Source of the DNA: Odontesthes bonariensis
Lineage: Eukaryota; Chordata; Actinopteri; Atheriniformes; Atherinopsidae
DNA: 64,000 nucleotides
Assembly: GCF_027942865.1 (NCBI RefSeq)
Contig: NC_134509.1
Coordinates: 29,892,197-29,956,196, forward strand
Direction: 5' to 3'
Shown one piece after another: positions 10,498-21,088 of this stretch. Position 1 is the first letter of the stretch. Each line of letters opens with the position of its first letter. The position numbers were made by a program, and so were the translations under genes. A model generated the notes under the pieces. It was not told where the DNA came from, ran no database searches, and was given only the letters and a program-made list of their open reading frames with translations.

Positions 10498-11031
10498 TAG
10501 CCTGGGTGCCAGCCAAACTTAGCCCCGCCCATAAAAGTTTTGGTCGGGAAGTTCGGTCTGGCTCTGCTCAGTTGGGAAATCATTATGCCCGACCAAGAAT
10601 TGGTCGGACCAATCAGATTGCCAGGGCGGGCTTTATACGATGATGGACAGATGATCAACAGGGACATTATCGACTACGTCACTAAAGAACTGAACACGGC
10701 TGCCGCTGGAGAGCTAGGGCGTGTAGATTCTGGCATCGAGTCTGTTCTACAGGATCTCCACATTGCATTCATTTTGAAAGACGAACAGAGGAACGCGATA
10801 AAGGCTTTTATCGATAGAAAATATGTTTTTGCCGTCCTTCCTATAATAAGTGTGTGTCGCTTAATCTACGTCACATACTACGTTGCTCTGATTGGTTGTA
10901 GGTCTATCCAATTGAGCGAAGAGGCATTTTTTCTCCTGGTTCGGTTGAAACACGCCCCATACCCAAATCTCTATTGAGCGGTATCAGACTCACATTCTGA
11001 CTAGAATCGTGAGTATGACGTAGTCAGGCTA
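10498..11031 (+). mobile_element. 534-bp element with 9-bp target duplication and helicase fragment
   Basis: Direct repeats gttcgcctc flank it at 10489-10497 and 11032-11040. The ends are inverted over tagcctg / caggcta. It contains a short open frame (10540-10977) whose middle reads LKDEQRNAIKAFIDRKYVF followed by AVLP, like the run-up to the Walker A motif of RecQ-type helicases repeated in fish genomes. The GKS loop and all later motifs are missing, so it looks like an internally deleted copy of a larger helicase-coding transposon. Superfamily not determined. Confidence 0.6.
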
Positions 11032-11040
11032 GTTCGCCTC

Positions 11041-11519
11041 TGACGTAATATCAAATTTCCCGGGCCATGTCGCGGACAACAGTCTGTGATTGGGTGAATG
11101 TCCGTTCAGTTTGACCAATGCCTTTTTGTGCAACGTAAGGGAGCAGAGGTGCGCTCCTTTTTATGTATGTTGGTGCACTACGAGGGTGGGCAAACGGGTT
11201 TACCTTTGGAACATGTTGGGGGGATGAAATCACCTTGCTGTAAAAGTGGGGGTGTCGAAACACCCCCATCCCCTACGGGTGCGACGCCCCTGGCCTGCCC
11301 CTCACCTCATTGGCCCAGGCTTCAATCAATCATGACTAAAGGGCCGATCTACCAGTTTATGCACCAATAGGAGGGTTTGTATACCGTTATCCACATATTG
11401 CGTTATGTTTTAAATCTTTATTATATTATATTTCGTAAAAAAAAAAAAAAAGCGCAGGCCAGTAAGTCATCAGGCCAGCGGGCAAATGCCCGATATGCCT
11501 TAATATCAGTCCAGCAGTG
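11041..11519. other. Unassigned right part of inner element
   Basis: No gene. It includes a (ggg)gtgtcgaaacaccccc hairpin near 11250-11266, a 15-base A run near 11438-11452, and the right terminal repeat of the inner hAT-like element. Confidence 0.5.
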
Positions 11520-11623
11520 GTTGGAACATCTTGCACGAGCGGCTCCTGAACTTGCCCAAGGGAGGTTTGCTGGACTTTCAGCTCGTCTGCGTTGGCCGGA
11601 CTGTGTTTGAATTGTCCCACCAT
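11520..11623 (-). pseudogene. hAT transposase fragment (upstream half)
   Basis: Reverse-strand reading gives VGQFKHSPANADELK and ends in LVQDVPT, the segment that normally precedes PTRWNST in hAT transposases. It is separated from its continuation at 1889 by the 9.6-kb inner element. Both pieces belong to the outer hAT. Confidence 0.75.
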
Positions 11624-11904
11624 TTTACGACACTTGAACTATCCCCAACCTCCATAAACTGCCTGGCACAGGCTTCTGCAAAGTGGCGTTCTTCTGTTTT
11701 TATAACGGCAGACAAAGTACATCGGCCTACACCCGAGCTAAAATATCAAGGTAAAAGTCATCACAGTTTGCTTACCTATTTTGACCCAGTTCCCAACCCA
11801 ATTTTGAGAATAGATTTAACAGCGATATTTTTTATATCGCCCGATAAGACTCTCAAATTATCGCAGCACGTTAACGCCGAAAACGGCCCACCACTAATAT
11901 AAAT

Positions 11905-12994
11905 ATATTTATATGTGTGTGTAGCCTATATATTAAACCTGAAAAAATAAACATTTTGACCATTTTACAACAATCATGGAATGATGATGAATATAAATAA
12001 TCATAAATATAAACCCAGTTACCAAAATGTTGACAGTTTTTAAAATGGAAATGAGACAAAGTTTTGCTTTTGATTTAAATGTTTCTAGAGGGTAGCCAGG
12101 TCTTGACAGCAGCCTATTTGTATTACAGAGCCTTGTGATCGTAATATATATGAAATATGGTTTGGCATTATCTTGCCAAAATAAGCAAAGCTGTCCAAAC
12201 CAAACTAAAAGCATCCTATTTCATCAGCATTCAGATACAGCTGAAAGACACAATTCAGGATCAGTTTCCAGACAAGTTCCTAACTTAAAGATATTTCTCT
12301 GTACTTTTTGTTGAGGCAGATCCTGCTGCATTTTTTAAATAAGATTTTGTTTCTTATGTATTAGCATTTAGAAGTATCTTTCCTGATCAACCAAGTGTAG
12401 AATATTTTCATAATACCTGTGGGTTTTTTTTTTAAATGCAGTGCTTTATTTCACAATGCCAATAAAGTGAGTAACTTACTTCAGAGTGTTATTGAGTACA
12501 CACTCTCAGTCTTTCAAAATGTTATCAATTTTCTATATTAACATCCTGGAGACTCTGCCTCTCAGGGATGCTTTTTTATATATATCCAATCATGCTGACC
12601 AGTTGCCACCTAACTTACTTAAATCTCCAACATTTTAACAGGTGTTTCGAAAACTCAACTTTTCCTGTTTACTATTGCTCTTGTCCCATTCTTTTTTGCT
12701 GACATCAGATTCAAAATGAGCAAATCTAACAATATGCTGTTTGTGTACCATGCCTAGTCAAATATAACATTTTTCAATCATGCTATTCTTTTTTTTTATC
12801 TGAAATTTCTTTTTTCAGCATCACAGGTTTTTGGAAATTAGCTCTTACAAATGGGATACCTTTCCACACTTCCATACAATGTAAACGCATATAAACATCT
12901 GTTAACATAATGACATACTAATATTTATCTGGGATAACCTCCTCTTTCACTTTTACTCTCCCCACTCCCTACTCTGTTTTCTTTGCTTTTCCAG
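11905..12994. other. Copy A intron 15, right part
   Basis: Aligns with 39128-40224 of copy B throughout, and ends in a CTTTGCTTTTCCAG acceptor. No other feature seen. Confidence 0.7.
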
Positions 12995-13318
12995 GCCAAA
13001 AGCAGTGCTACCAGTATAGAGGCCGACTCCAGCGTCTCTGTCCCTTTCACGGTCGCCATAACCACCAACGGAGTTGTTAACGACGCTGCAGCTGGGACGT
13101 TCACTGTTCGAGCCAACAACGACCGCGGCTATGCTTCCACTTCCCCGAACACTGTCACTTTTGAAGGAGGCAGTGGAGGTACAGATAACGGCACTGTGAC
13201 CTTGACAGTTCCAGCCAACGCTGCATCTGGAACAGATGTGACCCTCACCATTGAGGCACAGGATGCAGCTGCCACTGACATCAACTATACTGTCCTCAGG
13301 TTTTCTGTGATTGAAAGG

Positions 13319-14130
13319 GTAAGAAAAATGGCTTGAGAGGTGGTTTTGTAAAAATTTAAATAATATTTTTTATGCCAAGCATTACTTTGCTTGAAAATAT
13401 TACAATTGATTTTGTTGTGATAACAATGATCTAATTCACAATGTACACACATACATCCATCCATACATCCATTTTCATCAGCTTATCCAAGGCTGGGTCA
13501 CGGAGGCAACAGGTCCAGGAGAAAAATAATATACATATAAAAGAAAAATTACACCTTTTCAGTTATACGACTTTACATATCAGAACATGATAAAAAGAAA
13601 CATCTGGTCCTTACGAGGTCTAATAAGTGCAACCTAAGAACAACAACATTATTTAACAAAAACTAAATCAAAACAGAGAAGTGTCTGAAAAACTTTGCCT
13701 GTTTGATGCACCTGCATCTAAAACTGCATCTATAAATAGTAGAGCAATTTCCGCACAATATTCCTTAAAAAAAAATTGCATTGACTTTGAATATTCCGTC
13801 ATCTGTAGCACATAATATCATAGAAAAAAATTCAAAGACTCTGTAACCAAAAATGAAGAAAGGCACTAAAATAAGGCACAATTCTTATTAATCTATGTTT
13901 CCATCCAGATGTCATCTTTTACAGGAAAGGCTTTGCATATTTCAGCAAGGCAATGCTAAGCTGCTTATTGCATTGGTAACAACAACGTGGCATCATAGAA
14001 AAAATCAGTGTGCTGGACTGGCCTGTCTGACTTATTACTGTATTTGTACTACGCCCAGCCACCGTTTTCTTGCTTCACATCTACCATAGATCAAACCTGC
14101 ACATTCCCATTCTTCATTTTTTGTCTCCAG
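13319..14130. other. Copy A intron 16
   Basis: Aligns with 40549-41359 of copy B. It includes a short 'catccatccatacatcc' fragment of a dispersed fish repeat near 13450-13520. No gene. Confidence 0.7.
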
Positions 14131-15394
14131 GTGACAGATATAGCCAGTCCAGTGTGCCAGGAAGTCAGCATATCACCAATCTGTCCCTCCTCTTCATCCC
14201 TCTGTGCTTCCTCCCAATGGGAATTCATTGCTAATTTCATTGATGGCATCAGTGGAACAGGCATTGAGAGCATCTCCATTAGCCAAGGAAACAGTTCTCT
14301 GAATGAAATAAAAATGGTTGGAGCAGGGGGCGAGAGCATTACAAGGGTCACCTAGAGCGCTTCCTGCTGCTTTCTGAATGTGGAGCTTGTTGCTGTGGAC
14401 AGAGTGGGAAATGTGGGGAGATGTGTGGGACAAGTGAGACAATCTACTACAGCAGCCCCTGTCACCACAACCGTCTCTACAGCAGCCCCTGCCACCACAG
14501 CCGTCACTACAGCAGCCTCTGTCACCACAGCCGTCACTACAGCAGCCCCTGCCACCACAACCGTCACTACAGCAGCCCCTGTCACCACAGCCGTCACTAC
14601 AGCAGCCCCTGCCACCTCAGCCAAAGCTACAGCAGCCCCTGCCACCACAACCGTCTCTACAGCAGCCCCTGTCACCACAGCCGTCACTACAGCAGCCCCT
14701 GTCACCACAGCCGTCACTACAGCAGCCCCTGCCACCTCAGCCGAAGCTACAGCAGCCCCTGCCACCACAACCGTCTCTACAGCAGCCCCTGCCACCACAG
14801 TCGTAGCTACAGCAGCCCCTGCCACCACAACCGTCTCTACAGCAGCCCCTGTCACCACAGCCGTCACTACAGCAGCCCCTGTCACCACAACCGTCTCTAC
14901 AGCAGCCCCTGCCACCACAGTCGTAGCTACAGCAGCCCCTGCCACCACAACCGTCTCTACAGCAGCCCCTGTCACCACAGCCGTCACTACAGCAGCCCCT
15001 GCCACCTCAGCCGAAGCTACAGCAGCCCCTGTCACCACAACCGTCACTACAGCAGCCCCTGCCACCACAACCGTCACTACAGCAGCCCCTGCCACCTCAG
15101 CCGAAGCTACAGCAGCCCCTGTCACCACAACCGTCACTACAGCAGCCCCTGCCACCACAGACGAAGCTACAGCAGCCCCTGCCACCACAACCGTCACTAC
15201 ACCAGCCCCTGCCACCAGCCCCTGCCACCACAGCTGAAGCTACAGCAGCCCCTGCCACCACAGCCGAAGCTACAGCAGCCCCTGCCACCACAGCCGAAGC
15301 TACAGCAGCCCCTGCCACCACAGCCGAAGCTACAGCAGCCTCTGTCATTTCAGCCATTACTACCACTATTTTACTTCATTTGGTCTACTTTTAG
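14131..15394 (+). pseudogene. Copy A last exon with expanded mucin VNTR
   Basis: Equivalent of copy B exon 17, starting after a TTGTCTCCAG acceptor. The first 222 bases keep the globular part up to the TAG at 14353. After the stop the mucin-like reading frame stays open for about 28 decapeptide repeats. A 13-bp duplication then shifts the frame before the hydrophobic C-terminus, whose code survives in the third frame to 15394. The long open frame after the stop suggests the stop is recent, or only that 30-bp repeats rarely create stops. Confidence 0.85.
14448..15353 (+). repeat. 30-bp coding minisatellite (mucin-like VNTR), copy A
   Basis: About 30 head-to-tail units of 30 bp with core acagcagcccctgccacca, each coding for a decapeptide rich in Thr, Ala and Pro (pattern [10 protein letters not shown] and variants such as [10 protein letters not shown]). 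Variants alternate in a higher-order 60-bp pattern. The paralogous array in copy B has about 13 units, so the array has expanded here or contracted there. Confidence 0.93.
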
Positions 15395-16245
15395 TGCTTT
15401 CTTTCAACAATATACAATCCAGTAACAATGTGGGCTTGATCGATCCACAGCCCTAACTAAATTTCTACAATGATATCATTTATTTTTAAGAATTATAACA
15501 ATAATACTTTACCGACATGATTCTGCAATATGTATGATTTTTTATTTATAAATCAAAAGATGCATTATACAGACCGTCATGATACATTAGTTGAATTATT
15601 AAATCATGTGTTGATTTTGTGTTTACTCACTGTGATATATTTTGTTGTATATATAAGTGGTTCTTAAAAATAATTCTGTCATCAAGCTGTGACATGTGTT
15701 TCATGTAATCACATCTATTTTTTACTTAAAATTACCCTGGGACTAAATACAAAATAAAAAATCACCTTGATAGAACTCTGAAACAGTAGTCAATATAGTA
15801 GTGGGGAGATGTGTGAGACATAAAAGAATCAGTACCAAGGAAAGTCCTATGGGTTTTTATGAGGTCAAGAAGCCTTTCTGTGTTTATACAACAGTTTTAT
15901 GGAGTAGAGGAGTAGATACGGCTGATCAAAGAATGAGAACCTATCTCTCTGAGCTTCATTGCTCACATCATCCACTGCAGGGTTACTCCTGGTCCACACA
16001 AGCCTTTGAAGTCTGACTGCAGGACATTGTGACATGCCTAGTTGAGGGCTATGCTAAGGAAGGAAAGCCTTCCAAGCAGGGTGGAGAAAAAAGTGTCAAA
16101 TCTCCAATAAAGCTGCTCTCATTCACATATTCTTTTGTAATTTTGTCAGCATGAGAAGTTGTGACTGAATGTAATACAAAGTGTCAACTTTCTTGAAGCA
16201 TTTCTAGACTGTCAAGTAAAATCCAGATTTTATGACCACATGATG
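15395..16245 (+). other. Copy A 3' flank with transposase-like relic
   Basis: Duplicated in copy B at 42131-42943. A 71-codon frame at 15801-16016 includes VLWSRGVDTADQRMRTYL, which resembles the conserved GVDxxDQ region of piggyBac-type transposases. It is too short to be functional. AATAAA in ctccaataaagctgc near 16105 could serve as a polyadenylation signal. Confidence 0.4.
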
Positions 16246-16616
16246 GCTGCACAGTGGTGTGGTGGTTAGCACCGTCACCTCACAGCAAGAAGGTTCCAGG
16301 TTCAACTCCTGGCTGGAGCCTTTCTGTGTGGAGTTTGCATGTTCTCCCCGTGTATGCGTGGGTTCTCTCCAGGTACTCCGTCTTCCTCCCACCGTCCAAA
16401 AACATGCATGTTAGGTCAATTGGTGTCTCTAAATTCTCCCTAGGAGTGAGTGTGAGCGTGTATGCTTGTTTGTCTGGTTTGTCTCTGTGTGGCCCTGTGA
16501 TGAACTGGCAGCCTGTCCAGGGTGTACCCCGCCTCCTGCCCATCGACTGCTGGGATAGGCTCCAGCCCCCCCGCAACCCGACCGATGGATGTATAGAAAA
16601 TGGATGGATGGATGAT
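16246..16616 (+). repeat. tRNA-derived SINE, complete
   Basis: The head has Pol III-like A box (gtggttagcacc) and B box (ggttcaactcctgg). The body has the widespread teleost segments tttgcatgttctccccgtg and ctgtccagggtgtaccc. The tail is a (atgg)n run. The same insertion is present in copy B at 42944-43319, so it predates the A/B duplication. Confidence 0.85.
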
Positions 16617-16930
16617 TGGTGATTCTGTCATCTGAGAAAGTTCACTATTAAAATAACCGGAGAACTTATGTGCAGTGAATTCAGCACTATTTACATGTAT
16701 GTTGATCTACCACAAAGAAAGTTGGAGTGGCAGAATGTTGTGAACATTGAGTCCACAGTGTTGTGGTGTTGGACATACTCGATTTCGCTTCCAAATATGT
16801 AAACAGATACAATGATGGTGGTCTAATTAAATGGCCCAGTCGAGCTGTAACCATAGCTCTACTCAACTGTGCAAGTAACCATGCTGACTGCATATTAATC
16901 AAGACATTGAACACATGTAACTTCAATAAT

Positions 16931-17215
16931 GGGCTGCACCGTGGTGTGGTGGTTAGCACCGTTGCCTCAAAACAGGATTCAATTCCCAGCTAGGACCCCT
17001 CTTTGTGGAGTTTGCATGTTCTCCCTATCTATGCGTTATCCTTATCTATGCTTCCTCCCACTGTCCAATATGCATGTTAGGTTAATTGGTGATTCCTAAA
17101 TTGTCCCTAAGAGTAAATGTGAGCGTGCATGGTTGTGTGTCTTGTTTGTTTCTGTGTCCCTGTGATGGACTGGCAACCTATCCAGTGAGTAGCCTGCCTC
17201 TTGCCCTATGATAGA
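16931..17215 (+). repeat. tRNA-derived SINE, diverged
   Basis: Second, more decayed copy of the same SINE, beginning gggctgcaccgtggtgtgg. It has a counterpart at 43636-43925 in the copy B flank. Confidence 0.75.
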
Positions 17216-17380
17216 TAAACAAGCTCAAGTGCGAATGAACTTAAGGTACAAGAACTAAAAATCAGAACCAAGAGCACTGGATTTCTTAATAACTGACAGA
17301 GGACATGAACACACAATGACCTGGCAGAAAACCAGGCAGATTTTTATTAGAACAACAATTGAGAACTAATCTGAAACAGA

Positions 17381-17633
17381 AACCTGGGGGGTATTCCTAA
17401 AAAGTAGCTAAAGAAAGCAGTGGCGGCTCCTGATATGGCGTGAGGAGGTACGGCCAGCATGCATAGCCTCTCCCCAAGCAGGACACCATTGAACTCTCCT
17501 GCAGAATAAGAGAAATGTTGGATGGATATATATGTGTTAAGACTTTAGGCAATTTGATGCAATATGTGCCTTATATGGCTAACCTGGGGGGTATTCCTAA
17601 AAAGTAGCTAAAGAAAGCAGTGGCGGCTCCTGA
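17381..17633. repeat. 53-bp direct repeats flanking a templated 147-bp insert
   Basis: 17381-17433 and 17581-17633 are identical and comprise the Harbinger-like end plus the first 16 bases of a hAT. Between them lies a near-identical copy of 25874-26020. See findings. Confidence 0.85.
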
Positions 17634-18956
17634 CATTTTTTTTAGGTAGTGCAATTTCCAGTCTGTGAAAGCTGCATCAGAGTGGGCTGTGCGAAGCTGA
17701 ACCGATTGCACTGATGCAAACCTGTTATGCTCCCACACAGGAAATAAAATGTCCAATCGTCCAGAAACTCCTTGTCTTCCTTAAATAAACACAACGCAGA
17801 GTCGAGGGGTTATTTGGTCTTCCAAATAACCAAAGTGACTGCAATTTCCCCCGTTATGTCCATAAGTACCATAAAAGTCCATAGGAATGAGGTATATTTG
17901 TCTAGGTAGCATAATTTATTGTAATAATTTTAAATAATTTTTTGTTATTTTTTGCATAATTTGCCAATCAGTTAATATTACACCTTAATCATTATTTATT
18001 TATTTTCCTCATATTGTTCCAGGATTCTATGAAATAAGTAAACACATAAGCTCTTAATGATAAGATTCATTCAATTTTCATTCTAAAGAATGTAATTAAA
18101 ATGACAACATATAAATCCAAGTCAAGTGTTTTTTGAAGTTTTGGAAAATATGACATAGAAAAGTATAACCAGTTGTCAAACATGGTTAAGTGCAGCTTAC
18201 TTATGTGAGATTTTTCTCTTTTTTAAATATAATACTGCACCATTAACAATGAATGTGTCATTATACATTCTGCTACCATTGTCAACATTATATAAAAGAT
18301 TTAAATCATTACAAGTCAATGATTGAGCACAAAAGGGTAAGTTATTTAGCTACATCAAATACTACCTGGAAAAATAGCAGGGTTGGTGGAGCCCTGGGTT
18401 TCATCTTTGCCTCGCAAGGTGAGCCCGAAAATCCTGCAAAATTCTTCCAAACTTCCTTCTCCGCATTAGTACGACGACTAAAGGATACTTCTGTCAGAAA
18501 CACTGCCGTATTGTTGCACTCGACACTCGCCATCTTCTTCATAGAATGTTTTTTTTTTTTTTTTCTTTATTGAAAACCACAATGTTACAACAACAAGTAG
18601 AATGTTCATGGTCCCGCGCAACAGACATATGACGAAAGCACGTTGTGCGTCGTTTGTGCGAGCACATAAACCCTCATAGAAAATGCATTGGGAGCAGGAT
18701 TTTTGAAAAAAACCGAGGTCCCATTCATGTCAATGGGAGCTTCCTGGTGCAAATTCGACCCTGACAGAAATCGCACAAAATGGGCGTAGCAACACCAGGC
18801 GCGACCTTAATCTGATTGGACAATGACATATACAACCAGTTTGCCTACAGCAGATTAGTCCCACTTTAGCAACTAGATTAAAAAAAAAACAACAAAAAAA
18901 AACTCCGTGTTTGGTAGTGCGTCGCACAAATCGCCCCTATGGAGGAGCCGCCACTG
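17618..18956. mobile_element. 1.34-kb hAT-like element
   Basis: Perfect 14-bp inverted ends cagggc-type variant cagtggcggctcct / aggagccgccactg, and a perfect 8-bp target duplication aaagaaag at 17610-17617 and 18957-18964. There is no intact transposase. A second copy lies at 55105-56340 with a different target duplication, so both are independent insertions of one non-autonomous family. Confidence 0.92.
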
Positions 18957-19575
18957 AAAGAAAGCCAGGCTATAGCCGGAAAGCGTCGCTTGAACTAGCG
19001 CTATCTCCCATTTAAGCCTCAAGTCGTTCCTCGAAGACATTTTAGCTGCATCTCGGTGAGGCTAATCCAAGCGAGGCTTACATAGCCTAGCTAAGTGCGA
19101 GTGCACGAGCAACGTAAGAAGCCCTGACAAGTGGATGGTGGAAAAACGGAGATCTCTGTGAAAAGGAGAGCAAGACAAGCGCTGTTATTTTTTCGGCAGC
19201 TGAGCAAATAACGCTTATGGAGCTGTATGAGGATTCCCAGAAATGGTAATACAGCTGCGATCAAAAAAGCAAAGAAAACGGCATGACAGACAACTGCCGA
19301 CAGACTAAACGCGTAAGTTATGAAAGTTTCATACCATTGTCAATTGTTAGACATTTATTTTACTGTCCTCATGTATTTATACTCTCCTCTTTGTGTTATA
19401 ATTTGTTATCATAAAGCGTGCTGAATTGTCTCTGTATGAGATGTACAGCACAAATATACTGGCCCTGCTCACTTTATTAATAATCCAATAATTGACACGC
19501 ATCATCATACTTTTTGACTATAATATCATGAGTGTGTGACCCACATATTATTTTTTCACTGTTACATCTCAACAG

Positions 19576-19646
19576 GAGCAATCTTAACAGCCAAAAGCGT
19601 ACCTGGCAGCAGGTGAAGGTAAAGTACAGGAAAATATTTCAGAGTG
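19576..19646 (+). pseudogene. Myb/SANT-like exon of Harbinger accessory ORF
   Basis: Between an aacag acceptor and a gtaagt donor it encodes NSQKRTWQQVKVKYRKIFQS, the pattern of the Myb/SANT-like DNA-binding protein of fish Harbinger elements. The upstream exon is full of stops, so it is a relic. Confidence 0.55.
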
Positions 19647-19845
19647 GTAAGTAGCCTCTGAAAAAATGTGTTTGTCCAATAAAGAGAGCACCAAACTAGA
19701 TATGGACGAAACTGAAAATAAAAAAGATCAAGCTGGAAGATGGCGGACCACGCTGTGGAGTAGACGTGTTTGTTGGGAGCTCCACCTTGACCTAACTTAT
19801 ATACCTCACCCTTAAGTCCTTTAATAAACATTTAACGGTCAAATA

Positions 19846-20736
19846 ATGTGTAGTCAGAAAATGAAAAAAGGCAAGGGGCTTAGAGCCGAAAAAGGTTCGT
19901 GTGAAGGAGACTTTATTGAAAAAGTTGACGACGTGGAGGCTGCCGAACAGGCTGGTGCTAATGCAGCTAGCGCTCCTGTTGGTAGCACTGAGGTCCCGGC
20001 TACCAACGAAGACATTTTGACAGCAATACGCAAGATGAACAGAGCCGTGGACAATAGATTCGACGAGCTTAATGGGTCCCTTTCCAGCCTTAAGTCGGCT
20101 TTAACATCCGTTTGTGAACGTGTGTCTACAACAGAGGAGGCCGTTGAATCGCACGAAAAACGTCTCGACGAACTGGAGGAGCGGTACGAGAGCCTAGCCT
20201 CCCAGTATAAGCTGCAGCAGGCTAAGTTAGATGACCTGGAGTCCCGCTCTCGCAGGCAAAACATCCGTATAATTGGAATAAAAGAGAAAACCGAGAACGG
20301 CAGACCGACGGAGTTTGTCGCCAAGTTGTTACCGGAGCTACTGGGAGAGGAGCACTTTGATCGTCCCGTGGATGTGGACCGTGCCCACCGTATCGCTGCG
20401 CCTGCGAGAGACGGGAGACCAAGAGCCATCATCGCCAGGCTGCACCGTTTCCAGGTAAAGGAGCTGGTACTGAGGCTCGCGAGGGAGAAGGCACCGCTAC
20501 AGTACGACGGGCGTCCTGTATTCATCTTTCCAGACCTAACATCAGCAACCATGAAGAAGCGGATGGCCTTTCAGCATATCAAGGAGAAGTGCAGAGCCAA
20601 GAAAATCCGGTGCGGCTTCAGGCATCCAGCGACGTTTGTGGTCACCGTCAACGACAACACGGGCACCTTCAGCACCCCGGACGAAGCCGAAAAATTCCTG
20701 AGCCGGGAGGCTCATGACTGGGACACAGACAATTGA
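19846..20736 (+). CDS. L1 ORF1 protein (RNA-binding chaperone)
   Basis: 296 codons. The N-terminus is basic and Ala-rich. A heptad-rich coiled coil spans about residues 60-130. An RRM-like domain begins near SRRQNIRIIGI (about 134) and includes VDRAHR and PRAIIARLHRF. The C-terminal domain includes MKKRMAFQHIKEKC. Size and order match L1-clade ORF1p, which trimerises, binds L1 RNA and acts as a nucleic-acid chaperone in the retrotransposition particle. It starts 111 bp after the element's 5' end and precedes ORF2 by 352 bp. The frame is uninterrupted. Confidence 0.92.
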   Translation: MCSQKMKKGKGLRAEKGSCEGDFIEKVDDVEAAEQAGANAASAPVGSTEVPATNEDILTAIRKMNRAVDNRFDELNGSLSSLKSALTSVCERVSTTEEAVESHEKRLDELEERYESLASQYKLQQAKLDDLESRSRRQNIRIIGIKEKTENGRPTEFVAKLLPELLGEEHFDRPVDVDRAHRIAAPARDGRPRAIIARLHRFQVKELVLRLAREKAPLQYDGRPVFIFPDLTSATMKKRMAFQHIKEKCRAKKIRCGFRHPATFVVTVNDNTGTFSTPDEAEKFLSREAHDWDTDN

Positions 20737-21088
20737 TCGGATTATGATACTGATTGAACTTTGACCGGTAATATTTCAGTTACATTATAATTTGGGTGAG
20801 GTGAAATGCTTTATTATTTCATGAACGTTTATAGGTGGTTTGCTCCACGGTATGTAGGGAGATAAGCAGTTATAAGCTTATTGGGCCGTAAGAGGCGCCA
20901 ATGTTTAGCTTTGACTTTCAGTTTGGGGTATGGAAACACCGCTCGTGGGTTTGGTTTCCTCCTGGGGGGTGTTCGTGTGTTCAGTTTAGGGTTCTCTCTG
21001 TTTCAGCACATCCATTTGTTTTTAGTTTCTTGCACAATCCTTTTTGCCATGGTCAGAGATATGTTATTTTTCTTTGTAGACAGTATCT

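Larger units (their letters stand above)
1890..11519. mobile_element. Inner hAT-like element with perfect 8-bp target duplication
   Basis: Left end cagggctggactgg at 1890; the reverse complement of the right end begins cactgctggactga at 11519. The inner parts also match (cgggcattt at both ends). The octamer gttggaac flanks it at 1882-1889 and 11520-11527. Removing the segment restores the outer transposase frame across VPTRW. Most of its 9.63 kb is later insertions: a hAT MITE, an Ngaro-like element and a helicase-fragment element. Its own coding capacity may be limited to the possible exon at 3695-3847. Confidence 0.82.
1326..11896 (-). mobile_element. Outer hAT element, split by nested insertion
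   Basis: Terminal inverted repeats tagtggtgggc at 1326 and gcccaccacta ending at 11896. Flanking octamers ataaaaat (1318-1325) and atataaat (11897-11904) differ at one position, as expected for an old 8-bp hAT target duplication in TA-rich DNA. Copy B lacks the whole segment. Without the nested insertion the element is about 0.93 kb and keeps only an internal piece of a hAT transposase, so it was already non-autonomous. Just inside the left end lies a palindrome built on ttaatctagattaa. Confidence 0.85.
1112..15394 (+). pseudogene. VWA7-like copy A, 3' remnant, inactivated
   Basis: Three exons equivalent to exons 15-17 of copy B are visible: 1112-1264, 12995-13318 and 14131-15394, with intact GT/AG borders and phase-0 introns. 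Exon 15 is 12 bp shorter than in B, in frame. Three lesions show loss of function. Sequence matching B intron 4 jumps at about 704-710 to B intron 14, so exons 5-14 with the VWA domain are missing. In the last exon a Tyr codon TAC of copy B is TAG at 14353-14355. A 13-bp tandem duplication at 15203-15228 shifts the frame, so the mucin-repeat frame ends at 15237 and not at the ancestral stop 15392-15394. Intron 15 has swollen from 1.15 kb (copy B) to 11.7 kb by nested transposons. Exons 1-4, if still present, lie left of the window. A truncated transcript cannot be excluded. Confidence 0.88.

Noticed and set aside
14352..15215. 287-codon reverse-strand frame rich in Val, Ala and Gly
   Set aside because: Antisense shadow of the 30-bp mucin repeat; the same effect is seen opposite copy B.
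14448..15353. Antifreeze-glycoprotein-like Thr-Ala-Ala coding repeats
   Set aside because: TAA triplets occur once per decapeptide, not in tandem; there are no AFGP spacer sequences, and the array is the tail exon of a VWA7-like gene.
16254..16622. 122-codon frame
   Set aside because: Lies wholly within a tRNA-derived SINE; the same frame appears in other SINE copies.
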